From Sequoia sempervirens (lineage: Eukaryota > Streptophyta > Pinopsida > Cupressales > Cupressaceae), in contig VDFB02270651.1 of NCBI GenBank assembly GCA_007258455.2, positions 494,210,320 to 494,274,319 of the forward strand: a stretch of DNA of 64,000 nucleotides, in the 5' to 3' direction. Positions 35,017-47,905 of the stretch are shown here, piece by piece; the first letter of the stretch is position 1, and every line of letters begins with the position of its first letter. The notes beneath the pieces were generated by a model, which worked only from the letters and a program-made list of their open reading frames with translations, was not told where the DNA came from and searched no databases. The position numbers and the translations under genes are program-made.

Positions 35017-35700
35017 TTGAAAACCAAATATAATATTTTTTACCATTTGGGGAAGACACCTGCACAAATATCTATCCTTGAGTTTCTTCACATACCTCTT
35101 GAACTTAAAGCCATCTTGGATAATGCCTTGCAAGAAAATTTCATACCCACAGACCTTAATGTCAATCAGTTCCAGGAAATGGTGCGATACTTATTTAACA
35201 CTCACCATGTTACCTTCTCCAACCATGAATTCTTGTCGCAAAAGCCTAATAATAAAAATCATTTACACCTTGAGTTCTTTGTCAACAAACATAAAATCAA
35301 ACGAGTCTTGGTAGATCGTGGAGTAGGATTGAACATTTGCACCCTAAAATTGGTCACAACATTAGGTTTCTTTGAGGCTTGAGTGGATACATCAAATAAG
35401 ATTATCATAAAGGCTTATGGCGATGTAGAACACTCTTCTAAGGGTGTTATTTTGTTACCTATCAAAGTTGGACTAGCCATATTAGATACAACATTCCAAG
35501 TGTTGGATTTGGATCTTCCCTTCAATACCCTCCTTGGTTGACCATGGATTCATGCCATGAAGGTCATCCCTTCCACGTACCACCAATGCTTGAAATTTCC
35601 CCATAATGGTACCAAAATCACAATAGCTGGTGATCTCGATCCTTTTCAATATTGTAGCAACTTAAGAGGGACATCCAAATAACAAGTGCACATCAATCGG
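35017..35700 (+). pseudogene. Aspartic protease of the Tat-like element
   Basis: The ORF begins upstream of HLGKTPAQISILEFL and runs to the catalytic strand RVLVDRGVGLNICTLKL (about 35305-35355), where the usual DGGAGLNIC has become DRGVGLNIC. The catalytic Asp is retained. After a stop at about 35381 the same frame continues with the flap and VLDLDLPFNTLLG, then PWIHAMKVIPSTYHQCLKF, with TGA at 35539-35541 where relatives have Arg. It processes Gag-Pol in living elements. Confidence 0.85.
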
Positions 35701-35826
35701 GAAATATCATCATCAACTTCATCCCATTACATTGATCCTTCCACTTTGACCAAGGCATCCACATCCACCATCCCATCTTCAGATTCCAAGATCTAGATCC
35801 AAGGCAAAGGGTGTGGAGAATACCAC

Positions 35827-36210
35827 ATGAAAAATTCTTATTGTATTGATAAGCTACTTGCATCTCCAAAATCCTATGGAAAGCCTTCTCCTATCAAAAA
35901 AGAGCCCAAAGTCAATATCCAAACATCTCACACCATGACCTTCACTGAATGGGGGAAATTGAACAAAGAAACTATTGAAAAAGAGGACATTTCCACATGG
36001 ATATACAAAGAGGAAGAAGACATTGAACCTAAATGGATCCCAACTAAGCAATATGGTAAAGGTTTCAAGATTATGAGATGTAATGGCTATGAAGGACATA
36101 ATGGACTTGGTTTACATAAGAATAGAATGACAGAGCCCTTAATGCCTCCCAAGCTACTAAAGAATAGATGGTTAGGGTACAAACCACCAAAAGTGATCAA
36201 TTGCTCCTAG
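35827..36210 (+). pseudogene. G-patch-like segment after the protease
   Basis: A 127-codon open frame follows the protease. Its C-terminal third reads YGKGFKIMRCNGYEGHNGLG followed by LHKNR and later LGY, the glycine-spaced pattern of a G-patch (G..I....GY.G..GLG.......P.......GLGY). G-patch modules occur next to protease in some retroviruses and plant gypsy elements, where they bind nucleic acid. The match is by eye; some Gly positions are substituted. Confidence 0.6.
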
Positions 36211-36383
36211 TACTAAGGTGCTTTCAAGTGAGGACACTAGTGATTCAAAGGACATTGAGACATCTAAGTAATATCATGCTGAAACCAACTCTAATGAATG
36301 AGAGTGGGACTCTTGCACATATAATGACTATGACCTAGCTGAGATTTTCCAAGCTTGACTTAACCAATTCCCCAACTAAAGAC

Positions 36384-36620
36384 ATGAGCAACACATCTTG
36401 GATCAATTCCTTTTGGGATCTTGATGACCCTTCTGTCTTCACCATATCCACATATTCATTGAACCTTAGCAATACCGATGATGACATGAATTTAGTATAT
36501 CAACAATTGGTAGATTGGGACCAACAAGGACCACCCAAATTGGATGTGTTTGAAAATAATGCAACAATATCTGAGTACATGGGAATTCGAAAAGGTATAT
36601 CCAATGGGGATCATAAATAA
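36384..36620 (+). pseudogene. Linker ORF between protease and reverse transcriptase
   Basis: A 78-codon acidic open frame with no recognisable domain. It is collinear with the polyprotein and most likely its protease-RT linker. Confidence 0.4.
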
Positions 36621-36999
36621 GGTTTTACCATAGATCTTGACAATGCAGCCTACTTTAGGGAGTCTGTCCCACCCTCTAGTCGCAAAAGTGAAAATTATAA
36701 ATCAAAAAGGGAAAGGTCTTTAGGTGAAATCCAAAAGGCACCTCTAGACCAATAAAAAGTAAAAAGAAAGGATGTATCCAAGGGTGTAAACCTCTCTGAG
36801 GCACCCAAGGATGAAGGGTTGAACATGTTCCCTATAAGTCAAGAGAAATAACCTTTTATGCTAGAAAAATCCATGGAAGTCAACACTAGTACTGATGAAA
36901 GTCCTAGAATCGTCCATTTCACAACATCTTTGACAGAGACAAAGAAACAAAAAATTTGTACTTTCTTTTAAGAGAGGAAAATCAACTTCACTTGGTCTT

Positions 37000-37770
37000 A
37001 TGTGGAAATTCTCGAATTGGATCCCAAGTTGGTGTTACATCATTTACTATTGTTTCCTGATTCCAAACTAGTCAAATAAAAGTTAAGGAAAACGCATCCT
37101 AAGATTGTACTACTGGTAAAAGAAGAGCTCAAGAAGTTATTAGACGTTGGTTTCATTCGAACCATTGACTATGTAGAATGGATTTCCATTCTAGTTCTTG
37201 TGATAAAACTGACAGGAAAAATCAAAATTTGTATTGATTTCAGAGATTTAAATAAGGCATGCCCTAAGGATGACTTCCCATTTCCTAACACTGACATCAT
37301 AGTGGATTTGATAGCACGGTATGAGATGTTATCACTCATGGATGGCTTCTTTGGGTATAATTAGATTAGGATTTCTCTCGAAGATCAACATAAGATGACC
37401 TTTACTTGTCTGTGGGGAACATATTGTTGGAATGTTATGCCATTTGGATTGAAAATGTTGGAGCCACATATTAGAGAGCTATGACTACAATCTTTCATGA
37501 ATTCATCCACACTCATAGAGGACTATGTAGATGACCTGCTAGCAAAAATACTGTCAAAGGATGACCATCTATGAGTAATAGATAAGATTTTCAAAAGATT
37601 AGAAGAATACAAAGTATGATTGAACCCAAAGAAGTGTATTTTTGGGGTAACCTCAAGAAATCTCCTAGGTTATATTGTCTCTCAAAGAGGTATTGAAGTT
37701 GATCCTATGAAAGTGAAGGCTATCATGGAAATTCCTCCACCAATGAGCATAAGTTAGTTATCAACACTAT
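37000..37770 (+). pseudogene. Reverse transcriptase of the Tat-like element
   Basis: One plus frame gives the RT motifs in order: LLDVGFIRTIDYVEWIS, KIKICIDFRDLNKACPKDDF, DGFFGYN, FGLK and the catalytic EDYVDDLLAKI (about 37515-37545), then the thumb region NPKKCIFGVTS and GIEVDPMKVKAI. Stops at 37362-37364, 37572-37574 and 37617-37619 replace residues that are Gln or Arg in relatives. A short deletion follows FGLK, where the usual KNAGATYQR stretch is scrambled. Confidence 0.92.
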
Positions 37771-37799
37771 AGGGAAGATTACATTCAATTCGAAGGTTC

Positions 37800-38170
37800 A
37801 TTTCTCAATTGGTGGATAAGTGTCAACCATTCCAACACTTGCTATGTAAGAGAGTACATTTCATATGGACTGATCGATGCCATGAGGTATTTCAACAAAT
37901 AAAGGATTATCTATTAACACCACCTGTTTTGATGCCTCCAATTGATGGTAAACACCTCATAGTATACATATCCGCGACCACATCAGCATTGGGGGAATTA
38001 TTGGCACAAAACGATCATGATGGAAGAGAAAGAGCAGTCTTCTACATCAATCACAAACTTATGGGATAGAAGCTCAATTATATTCCTATTGAACGTGCAT
38101 GCCTTGTCATGGTTTTTTCCACTCAAAAGCTCAAACATTACATGTTGAATCACTTGAACAAAGCTCATTG
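37800..38170 (+). pseudogene. First RNase H domain (gypsy type)
   Basis: Follows RT directly. It shows HFIWTDRCHEVFQQIKDYLL, then PPVLMPPIDGKHLIVYISAT, ALGELLAQND and, after one stop, YIPIERACLVMVFSTQKLKHYM. This matches the RT-RNase H junction of plant gypsy elements. The Asp usually following LYI is replaced by Ser-Ala. The stop in LMG*KLNY is at about 38068. Confidence 0.85.
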
Positions 38171-38394
38171 CAAAGATTGATCCCTTGAAGTACATCCTTT
38201 GCAAAGTAGCCTTAACTGTTTGATTAGCCAAACATGTCATGATATTAAGTGAGTACAACATTCAATATGTTAGGTGAAAGGAAATAAAAGGACAAGTCAT
38301 AACTGATCAACTTGTAGATGCACCCATGACAACAAACCATCCATTGATATCCAACTTCCCTGATGAGTCCATATTCAAAATAGATACTTTAATC

Positions 38395-38790
38395 ACATGG
38401 AAACTTTATTTTTATGGATTTCACATGAGTCATGGTTCAGGAGCAGGGATACTATTCATTACACCCTAAGGAGACACAATACAAAATTCATTAAAATAGC
38501 CTTTTCTTGCACCAATAATATAGTAGAGTATGAGGCACTACACATAGGACTTTGTATGGCCATTAAATAGAAAATAAAAATCCTTCAAGTCTATGGTGAT
38601 TCCTAGTTGGTTATTCGATAGGTCAATGATGATTACAACACAAAGGATGAGAAACTTACACCCTACAAATGAATGGTTGATAGATTTAAGTAGTACTTTG
38701 ATGATATCATCTTTTAGAAAGTCCCTAGAATTCAAAATATGGCAACTAATGCAATGGCTACAATAGGATCCCTCTTGGAAATTCCAAACA
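38395..38790 (+). pseudogene. Second, additional RNase H domain
   Basis: Plus-strand reading over 38395-38790, with frame changes and stops, gives WKLYFYGFHMSHGSGAGILF, then a NNIVEYEALHIGLCMAI helix and VYGDS.LVIR, ending VPRIQNMATNAMATI. This is the WxLYFDGS...EYEAL...GDSQLVI...N..AD.LA pattern of the additional RNase H found in Tat-lineage elements. The first catalytic Asp (FDGS) reads Tyr here and the final Asp reads Thr-Asn, so it is inactive. Confidence 0.82.
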
Positions 38791-39019
38791 ACATACCATC
38801 GTATGAGTTCTTGGTAGAACAACTGTTGATCCCCATCTTTGATATCCCCGAATTTGAGATGGTGTGCAAAATTTTTGTTCCTAATTCCCCTTGGTACAAA
38901 TATTTCTATGATTACCTCCATGACCAAGTTATCCCTCCTAAATTGTCTACCAATCAGTGCAAAACTTTTGATCGCAAAACCTCTAGATATGTCATCATTG
39001 ATGACACCCTCTACCACTG

Positions 39020-40130
39020 AAGCTTGGACAACACCCTCCTTATATGTCTTGATTTTGATGAAGAATAAACAACCATACATGAGGTACATAAGGGTATACA
39101 TGAAGCTCACTCGAGTGGTCATAATTTAGCCAAGAAAATCATGCATGCTGGATACTACTTGCTCACTATGGAACATGATGCATACCACTTTGTTAAAAAA
39201 TGTCAACAATGTCAAATACATGGAGATATTATACACACACTGACCTAGGAACTTCATCCAATCACGTTTACATGGAATTTCTCTCAGTGGGGACTCGACC
39301 TCATAGGTAAGATTCATCCCACCTCATCTAAAGACCATAAATTTATTATCATTACAGTCGAGTATTTCACGAAATAGATCGAGGCTATCCCTATGACATT
39401 TATTACTGGAAAGAAGATATGTAAATTTATCCTCAATTATATCATATGTCGGTATGGTGTCCCATAATCCATTATTACTGATAATGATCATCCCTTCAAG
39501 AACCAGGATGTCTGTGAATTGTGTGAAAAATTCCACATTCAACACCACTTTTCCACTCCATATTACCCCCATGGTAATGACCAAGCCAAGGCATTCAATA
39601 AAACCATCATTAAAATCTTGAAAAATACTATCAATGACGATGGTCTTGACTGGCACCTCCAACTAAACCCCACTTTATGGGCCTACCGCACTAGCATCTG
39701 CACTCCCACTAGAGCCATTTTGTATTCCCTAGTCTTTGGTTCTGAAGCCATCCTTCCTACTGAGGTCGAGTTACCTTCCTTGAGGGTATCCATGCAAGGT
39801 ATTATTGATGATGAAGAGTATCAGGTATCTAGTTTGCATGAGTTGGAGTTGTTAGATGAGTGAAGATAGAATGCATTGGTCCAACTACAAGCTTATCAAA
39901 ATTGTCTTCATCACAACTATAATAAGAAAGTTTTGGATAGAAATTTTGACATTGGTGGCTTGGTCTTAACGGAGAATCCTAAGAACCAAGTAGAGTGAGA
40001 GAAACCTAGAAAATTTGAGCCTAATTGGTTGGTTCCTTACATCATAACAACAGTATATAGATTTAGTGCTTATCGGATTTCTACTCCTGAAGGTTAACCA
40101 TTAACAAATCCTATCAATAGCTTGGACCTT
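39020..40130 (+). pseudogene. Integrase of the Tat-like element
   Basis: The zinc-binding part reads VHKGIHEAHSSGHNLAKKI followed by VKKCQQCQIH (HHCC, about 39080-39220). The catalytic core has GLDLIGKIHPTSSKDHKFII (first Asp), IITDNDHPF (second Asp) and GNDQAKAFNKTI, where the third catalytic residue, Glu in the common QAEA form, is Lys (AAG at 39588-39590). Stops sit at 39375-39377 (Trp in relatives) and 39465-39467 (Gln). A C-terminal part continues to about 40100 without a chromodomain. Confidence 0.9.
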
Positions 40131-42620
40131 TGTAATTTCTACACCTAGCTTCTAAGAGCCTTGTCAAAAATTTAAAAATATAAAAAATTATAAAAAGAAA
40201 AAATTGTCACCCTAATGAAAACCTAGCAAACAAGCATTTTGTGTGACCACACAAAAATAAAAAAATTGAGTAAATAGTAAAAATAATAATTCTTCCAATA
40301 GTGAAAACCACTTCAGTGGCACTTTAGATAAGTACCATGGTGAAAAATTGGTAAATAAGTGCCATGTGTAGTCAGTATTTGCTCCATCCTCTATCATCAT
40401 TCTATCTAATTTCTCACCCTCATCCATAATAAATTCACCTACACACTTCCTCATTTCATCCATAATAATGCTTTGTTGTCCTTCTCATGGCTTGCAAATG
40501 ATTGACATTTTACGTTTTTCACCTACCACACCCATCCACAATAAGGCTTATCCAATTCCTAATAAGCAGTCCTATAGTCGACTGGGGGAAAGTACTTAAC
40601 TTATGTATTCATCAGATCCTACACTTGGTATTGGGGGCTATCATTGCAAAAACCCAAAAAGATCCAGATAATCTGCTAAAAAGCCAAAAACATTGAAACA
40701 TCTAAAAAATTCAAAAAAAAAATCAAATAACTTTCAAAATCCCAAAAATAGTGTCAAATCTTGTTAGTCCAAGTTTATCAAATTATGATGTCTTTACACA
40801 TGTTACATAGGCAAGGCCATCACTGATGAGCCCCCGATGCACTAGGTCAATCCCTTAGGGTTTCTCGCATCAAGTTAATCATAATTTAGTCTATAATAAT
40901 CTATCCATGGTCAAATTCAATCGAACTACGACATCTCTATGCATGTTACATAGGCAAGGGCATCTTTGATGAGTCCCTGATGCACTAGGTTAGTCCCTTA
41001 GGGTTTTTCGTATCTGTCTTGGTCCATCTTTGTACATCTCATAATAAGTCAAGTCCCTCACTAAAACTGACAATTGGATCAGACAAAGAAAAATATCTAG
41101 GTCTAAACCAAATCACAATTCAATAGACTAACTATCCAACTAGTCTTCAAACCAAACCAATCAATTTCCCAATCATCAATAACCATCAATTCAATGGTCT
41201 TATACAAGAGATTGCATCATCAAAACTCAACTTGACTTCTTATATGATTTTCCTCATTTCTTGAAACCAGACCTAATCTTATCATGTCTTATACAGGATG
41301 TGTCCTACCTAAAACCATACATTTTCATTTATCAACCCTATAATTAGCCTTATACAAGTGGTTGCATGGTTGAAACATGAATCAATGTCTTATACAAAAT
41401 GCTCCCTTTCTTGAACTAGGTGTTATAAATCAATCAATCAATCAATCTTATCAATCCTATCAATGAACACCCATCGATTGACAAAAGATCTAAATTGTTG
41501 TTGACTCTATTGGTCTAGTCAGTCTTATCTTTTTTATTTATCTTTGGTCATTGTACTAGCCACCTTGAGGATGTCCCATGAAGGATTTAGAGGAGTGATG
41601 ATGGATCATGACCTGCTTTCTTTTTGATTGATATTTGCAGTTTGTCTTAACAAAAAGACTAGGGAAAATTCGCTCCTAGTATGCATCATGGAACTCCTTG
41701 TATGACAATTATCTTTTTTTTTGGTAAATGGATAACATTGCACACCTTGGTCTATGTCATCATACCATGGTGTTTATTTTCCATTTTCCATAATTTAATT
41801 CCCAACGATGATAAACATGCAAGCATAGCCTCTAGCAAGAAAAGTATCAATCCCTCCTCATTTCGAATAACTTCATGCTAACATCCATTCCCTCCATGCT
41901 AACATTTATTCTATTCCCATCATGATGGCGTCTTGTGACACAAAAAAATATCTTGCATACATCATCATGTTAGAGCATCATAGGCATCATCATAAGAATA
42001 TTAGGTCATCCACATGGCATTAGAAAATACAAAAACATAGATAGCATCCCATCATAAAGAATCATCAAAACATGCATTCATATAAGAATTACATGTCATA
42101 ATCATATAGTACCATCCTACATCCATAGATTGTTAGCATACATCTCATTGCCTACATCTCATTGCACACATCTCATTGCATACATATCACATTTACATAT
42201 CAAAAAGAGTTTCATACATCATGGCATATCCATAATTTGTATCACATCACATCATATGTACTCATATTGCATCCATAATATCATAAAGCATACAATAAGG
42301 GTAAATTGAGTGCATCCATCCATACATCATAACATAGAAAATTGAACATATAAGCATAAACCATACATTATATATACATAATGCATCATTACATTTAGAA
42401 TCATCTCATAACCATACAAATGCATAACACCATAACATCATAATCCATCACATTGACATATGTGTATAACATACGAACATAAATCATGTAGTCACCACCA
42501 AAATCATGTATCTCGCATATATATCCAAAAAATGGTGTCACAGTACAATATCATGATGCCTCTCAAAATGGAGCTCATAGGCTCGATCAAAAATAAGTGT
42601 AATACATATCATAAATTGGT
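40131..42620 (+). other. Region between integrase and the antisense ORF
   Basis: No coding domain seen. Contains a 143-bp duplication (TGTTACATAGGCAAGGCCAT at 40801, repeated from 40944), a short YACATCTCATTGC repeat at about 42135-42180, and a long CAT/ACAT-rich low-complexity stretch from 41940 to 42520. Confidence 0.6.
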
Positions 42621-43610
42621 CTAGCCAGTGCTATACCTATCCCTTGATGGAGATGGTCCTAAAGAGGGAGGCATGTCTAGTCGTGGCTAAGATCTTGAGG
42701 CCCCATGTCTTGCTCCTAATGGTGAGTGATATGGAGAGGGCCTAGGTTGGGAGACTCCCCCACTGCTCTAATACTAGTGAGAGTGTGACCCACTATGACT
42801 TTGGCTCTGTACATAACTTGGTGCCCCCTCTGCTGATGGCACCTGATGCTCATAGAGGTCCTTGTAGTACTAAGCCTCCTTCCTTGCCTGGAAAAGCTGA
42901 TGACCTAGCTTGGCCACATGTCCACTGACAGTCAAAATGTAGTCTAAGCATCGTTGATTTTCCCTCTGTGACCTGATGAATGCCATATCCCTCTCAGTGG
43001 TCAACTTATTCACCTATAATTGTAAGCCATGTATCTCTACATTGATAGCCTAGAGTTGTGCCTATAAATTTTATTTGCAATCTGAGGTTCCACTGGCCTT
43101 TCTCCCTCCACCTCCTCCATGGCTTCCACAATCAGTACATCTTGGAACGCCTCACCCAGGCCCTCCCTCATCATGATACCCTACCGATCTTCTCTCTTCT
43201 CCTCTCCCATCTCCTCCTCGGCCACTCTTAGACCCTCTTGCTCTTCCTCCTACGTGGGAACCTCATGCTTTGCCTCTAATCTGGGTCTCTCCTACTCCAC
43301 CTCTACTCGGGGACCCTCCTACTTGGCCTCCTCCCCGATGGGTGAAAGCTGTATTCCTACTCTCTACCCTTTGTCTCACCTTTGCCAAACCCTACCTCCC
43401 TTGTACCTCTACCTCCTCTACCTCCATCTCCTCCCCTCCCCCATCCTCTATCTTAGAATTTTCCTTATGGATCTCTACCCCTCCCTTGCACTAGGGCAAG
43501 CTAATTTGGATCACTCAAAGGAATCGACCTATGCTCGACCCACCATTTGTCATACTTGAGTGTGTGCCCACATCAAAAACCTCTACATCGACACCCCACT
43601 GAATAGGCTT

Positions 43611-44668
43611 CAAAGGGTGATCCCACAATACTGGTTTGCAATTTTTGGCCAACTGCACACTGAAATAATTTTTTCTAACTAAATCTTCACTTTCGGGCAC
43701 CTATAGTGGCTAAACCGTGAGGAATTTGAAGATGATGCAAACTAGTAATTTGTGACATTTTGTATGTAGATTCTAAATATATTTTTTTTCAAAATTTTTG
43801 GAATCAGATTGCACTTCTTTTTCCATCTCCTTTGAAAACTAGTTTTTTTCATTAAACAACATTGTGAAGGAGTGACATTCACCGTATAACACAACTTTTT
43901 TTGGACCATGAAGGATAAAATTATTATTTTTTTGAATTTAGATTTGTAACTACAATATCTAGTGCTTCCAATTATTTTATAGTGTTTTATTGAATATTTT
44001 TTCCTTAATCAAGTTTCGAAGTCAAACCAATTACAATTCCACATAGGCACCATATAACGCGTAACTTTTTTTGTATGTATCGAAATTCAATTTTTTTTTT
44101 GTTGGATCAAGGACTTCAATATTTGGTGCACTCATATTTTTCAATTTTTTTTGATAATCTACTATTTTTCCACATGTACAGAACAAAGAGCTTGATTTTT
44201 AGTGAAAAACCCATGTTTAATAAAGCTAAAAAACAAGTACATAATAAAACCAAAACATTTTAAATTATATTCATTGGATAGCTCGTTCCAAGGACTACCA
44301 TAATCTAGTTGGGTCTATGAAGTCTCCTCCATTTTCATCCTCAACTCGAGCTTTGAAGCACACAATTCTAGAGTTTTTTGGTGCCAAAGGGTGAGAAAGT
44401 GGGAAAACAGGGGTTTGGGCGAACCATGGGGGGTTTGAGCGAACACCACCTTTCAAAAACGGTTTTCTTTATGTTTTTTGGTGGGAATGGTGGGACCTTG
44501 CATTTAATGAGTTTGCTCGAACCATGGTTCTAGTGAACCCTCTTTTGGTTCGTTCGAACCAAAAAGTTTGTTTGAACCCCAAAAATGATTTTTTTTGCAT
44601 GGGGTTGTTTTTTGTAACTTTTCCTTCCTCACTCAAATTATAAACCACTTTTGTGGGTTTACCCAAAG
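43611..44668. mobile_element. Second copy of the GGGTGA-ended TIR element
   Basis: Ends are GGGTGATCCCACAATACTGG at 43615 and its diverged complement finishing GTGGGTTTACCC at 44664 (1050 bp). It is alignable along its length with 13058-14073. Flanks share AAA (43612-43614, 44665-44667), so the target duplication is imperfect or decayed. Six GGTTCG-NN-CGAACC-like palindromes cluster at 44410-44580. It has no transposase ORF. It lies in the antisense ORF of the Tat-like element. Confidence 0.85.
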
Positions 44669-45010
44669 GCATGAATTCCTACTTTGCTATAACCATGTTG
44701 ATCATTTGTCTCCATTAGATGATGTCCCGAGAAGACCTGGAAAACTCGGTGGTACTAATGAGAACCCCCTTGTTGCTGCGCTAACTACCTAAATACCTAC
44801 TTTGAAATATATCACTCAATAATATGCCAAGACTGCATGGTCTGCCCAATCAGGTAGTATGCTATACGACAATAGGGAAAATGCTCCCCATCATCCTCCC
44901 ATGGCTGACACTACCAATATGGTTTGCATTTGAAATTGGCCAGAAGATCAATGGTGTGATGCCAATACCCAACATCATTGACCTTGGTCTGTGTGACCAC
45001 TCCTCCGTAT

Positions 45011-46631
45011 TGAAACATAGATTTCTGGGGTTTCCTATGGACTTCTCTAGCTCTTCTAGGGTTTTTCACCTAAAAGGAGAGAGATAGGAACCAAAAAAGC
45101 TAATGATTTCATTCAAATTATGTTTTGTGCAATGTTGTCTAACCTAAATGAAGTAAACTAAATGAAATTGAATGATTTAAATGACTAAATATGAATGCAA
45201 TTTAGTGAGATTTAAGCTATGTTTGAAAACACATTGTGTAATGCAATAATGAACTAAATGAAAAAAATATGTAGAACATAAAGAAAAGGGATGAATCTGA
45301 GTGCACTTGGGTGAAGTTTGATGAATCTAGAATGTTTTGGATGCTAGTTGAAATCATTGAATTTTCATAGTGGGACTCATTCACCTAGGGTGGTGAATCA
45401 GTCCTTGTACTGGTGAAAAACTATCAAAAGCAAGTTTCTGTCTGTTGGGATCCGAAATATGACAAAATTCATATTTTTAGTCCTAAGGTGGGACTCATTC
45501 ACCACTGATGGTGAATCAGTCCTCTCCCAAATTTCTGAAAAATCAAGAGACAACTCTACAACACCAGATCAAGAAATCACTGCTTGTCGGGTTGCCAAAA
45601 TTAATTCTACAGGAAACGGACAGAAAACCTTCTCGAAGCTTGAAATAGACTTGAGCTGACTTGAAGCATCTAGTTGACTTGTAAACCAATCTTCAACACC
45701 AAAAATCTTGTTAAATCTACATACCTAAGTCTACAAACACACATGCAAATGGGAAAAATGGTTGAGGGTTAGAAAATTGGGGTTTGCCTTGGTCAAACCC
45801 CACTTTTGGTAATCAAACCCTCAATAAAATAATGAAATGAAAAGGAAAGATAAACTAATAACATGAAAATGTTATCAACTTACCAAACCCTTGATGATGC
45901 AAGTATGAAGTAATGTCAATGGTTGCTTCAAAGTGCTTGAATATTGCTTGATAAGATATTGTAAAATTATTAAATGCTTGAATATGATGTGATAATGAAT
46001 GCTTGAATGAATTGGGGGTTGAAATGAGGTGAAAATCACTTATTTATACTATCTTGTGCCTTAGTAACCGTTCATACCTCATCATAGGCCGACATCAAAT
46101 GTATTCAAATAAAAACTAGAGAAGAAATTTAAAATATTTTGAATTTAGAGCCAAGGGGGACTCATTCACCACCCATGGTGAATGGGTCCCACCTAGGACC
46201 TGAAAATGTGTGTCAGGAAATATGTTGTATTTAATGTTATTTGTTAGGGTAATATTCAAAAATACACTTAAGTAGGACATATGAGGGCATAAAGGGGTCA
46301 AATAAGTCATAAGAAGGGGATAAATAGTGAAGATGTGCCTAGGAGAGAGTGAAAGTTTGTTACAAGACTTTACAACACTTTAAAATAGGACTTGTTGATG
46401 AATAAAAAGATGATTTTTAGGTGAATTGTAATAAATAGAGTATAGAAGAATGTAGAAATGTCTAACAACACTTCACAACACCTTCACAAGACATCATTAT
46501 TTGAATTTTAGTACCTAAATATGCATGTTCAAGCCATGTTACAACATAAAATTAGAGAAAAATAGACAAAAACCATGAAACAAGACCTCAAAGGCCATGA
46601 AAATGACAAGGGGCCATTTTTCTACAACACA
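45011..46631 (-). repeat. 3' LTR of the gag-only element, 1621 bp
   Basis: On the minus strand it starts TGTGTTGTAGAAAAATGGCC next to the polypurine tract and ends CTATGTTTCA at 45011. Its 45011-46558 part matches 50051-51593 with scattered substitutions. Confidence 0.8.
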
Positions 46632-46650
46632 TTTAGCCCCCACTTTAGTG
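46632..46650 (-). promoter_or_regulatory. Polypurine tract of the gag-only element
   Basis: The minus strand reads CACTAAAGTGGGGGCTAAA immediately before the LTR start. The same core precedes the 3' LTR at 17448. Confidence 0.75.
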
Positions 46651-47905
46651 AGAGGATGAACTTACTTGAAACTCACACTAAAGTAGCCATGAACATCTAG
46701 GGTAGGGTTCAAATGCACTTACATTAGCAAGATGAAATGACAACAATCAAGAGGGATGCTCAAGGCCCCAAGATGAAGATCCAATGACAAACTAAGCATA
46801 AGAACAAAGGAACATACAAGTGTTGAAATGAATTGGATGAAGGTTTGATTGACAATCCAACTAGTTGTGGATTAGATCTGGGTTGATTGTTTGAAAAAGA
46901 GAATGTGTACTCACTCCGGGGTGACAGAACACAGAAAGGTCCATCGGGTGAGAAGGTCCAAATGTACTCACTCTAGGGCCACATAACTAGTTGTCTGCAG
47001 GGTGAGAAAGCCCAAAAAGATAAGATACATACGCTAGTTGGTATGCACTCACAAACACAAAAGTGGCTATTGGGAAAATTCATGCCGCTAGGTGGGCTTC
47101 CCACTCAACCATATTAAAGTTATACTTGCTGATAACTTTAACAAGGTGCCACAAGGAAAAAGCCATGAACAAAAAGGAAGATACCACAATCATGCAAGTT
47201 GTGTTATGCAAGGTGGCAAAAAGGTGCAAAATGCAAAAGTGTAAAAATGTAAAAATGTAAAAATGTAAAGGATGTTCAAAGGAGTCTTGTTTAGTTCATG
47301 CAAGGTTAGTCACTTAGGGAACATTGTGTCTAATGTCTCCAAGAGAGGACCAGTCAAAGAATAGTATATTCACAACTTCGGGGATGTAGTGCGTTGCATC
47401 AAGCCACCAAGAGGAATGTAATATGCTAAGATAGATCACACTTATGAAAGACATCACACCCAATGTCATCCACAAAGTGACAAATGCATCACTTAAATGA
47501 CAAGCCTACACTAGGAACCAAGAATGCAAATGAATTATGGTAATGTATTCGCCCCACTTTAAAGGAATTGCTACACATCGTTCTGTGAGAAATTACTTTA
47601 AAGTAGAGAAGAAAATGCAAAAAGAAAACAAGACATGAGAGCCAACTTGGAAAGCCCTATGCCAAGTCATATGTGTCAAAGTTAGGCTACATCATGTCAA
47701 GGAAAAGAAAAGACAAAGAAAAGGGAGTTTCCTCCCATAAAAGAAAGCACACCAAACACATAAGGGATCTATGGATTTGGGGTCAGTATGTTCGTTGTTG
47801 CAATGTTTTTATCAAAGAGCGCGGAACTATCATCATTCCCCAAAGAACATAGAACTAGAAGAATGACACAAAGAGAGAAAAAACAAGAGGAAAACAAAGT
47901 CCATT
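46651..47905 (-). other. Internal non-coding part of the gag-only element
   Basis: No domain in any frame. Includes a short GTAAAAAT repeat at 47238-47268. Confidence 0.5.

Noticed and set aside
40780..41000. Possible regulatory RNA because of a conserved 143-bp duplicated block
   Set aside because: A simple duplication inside the non-coding part of the Tat-like element; no structure could be supported by eye.
43119..43559. 146-codon plus-strand ORF rich in Ser, Pro and Leu
   Set aside because: It is the complement of the acidic, coiled-coil part of the antisense ORF, whose minus-strand reading is the meaningful one.
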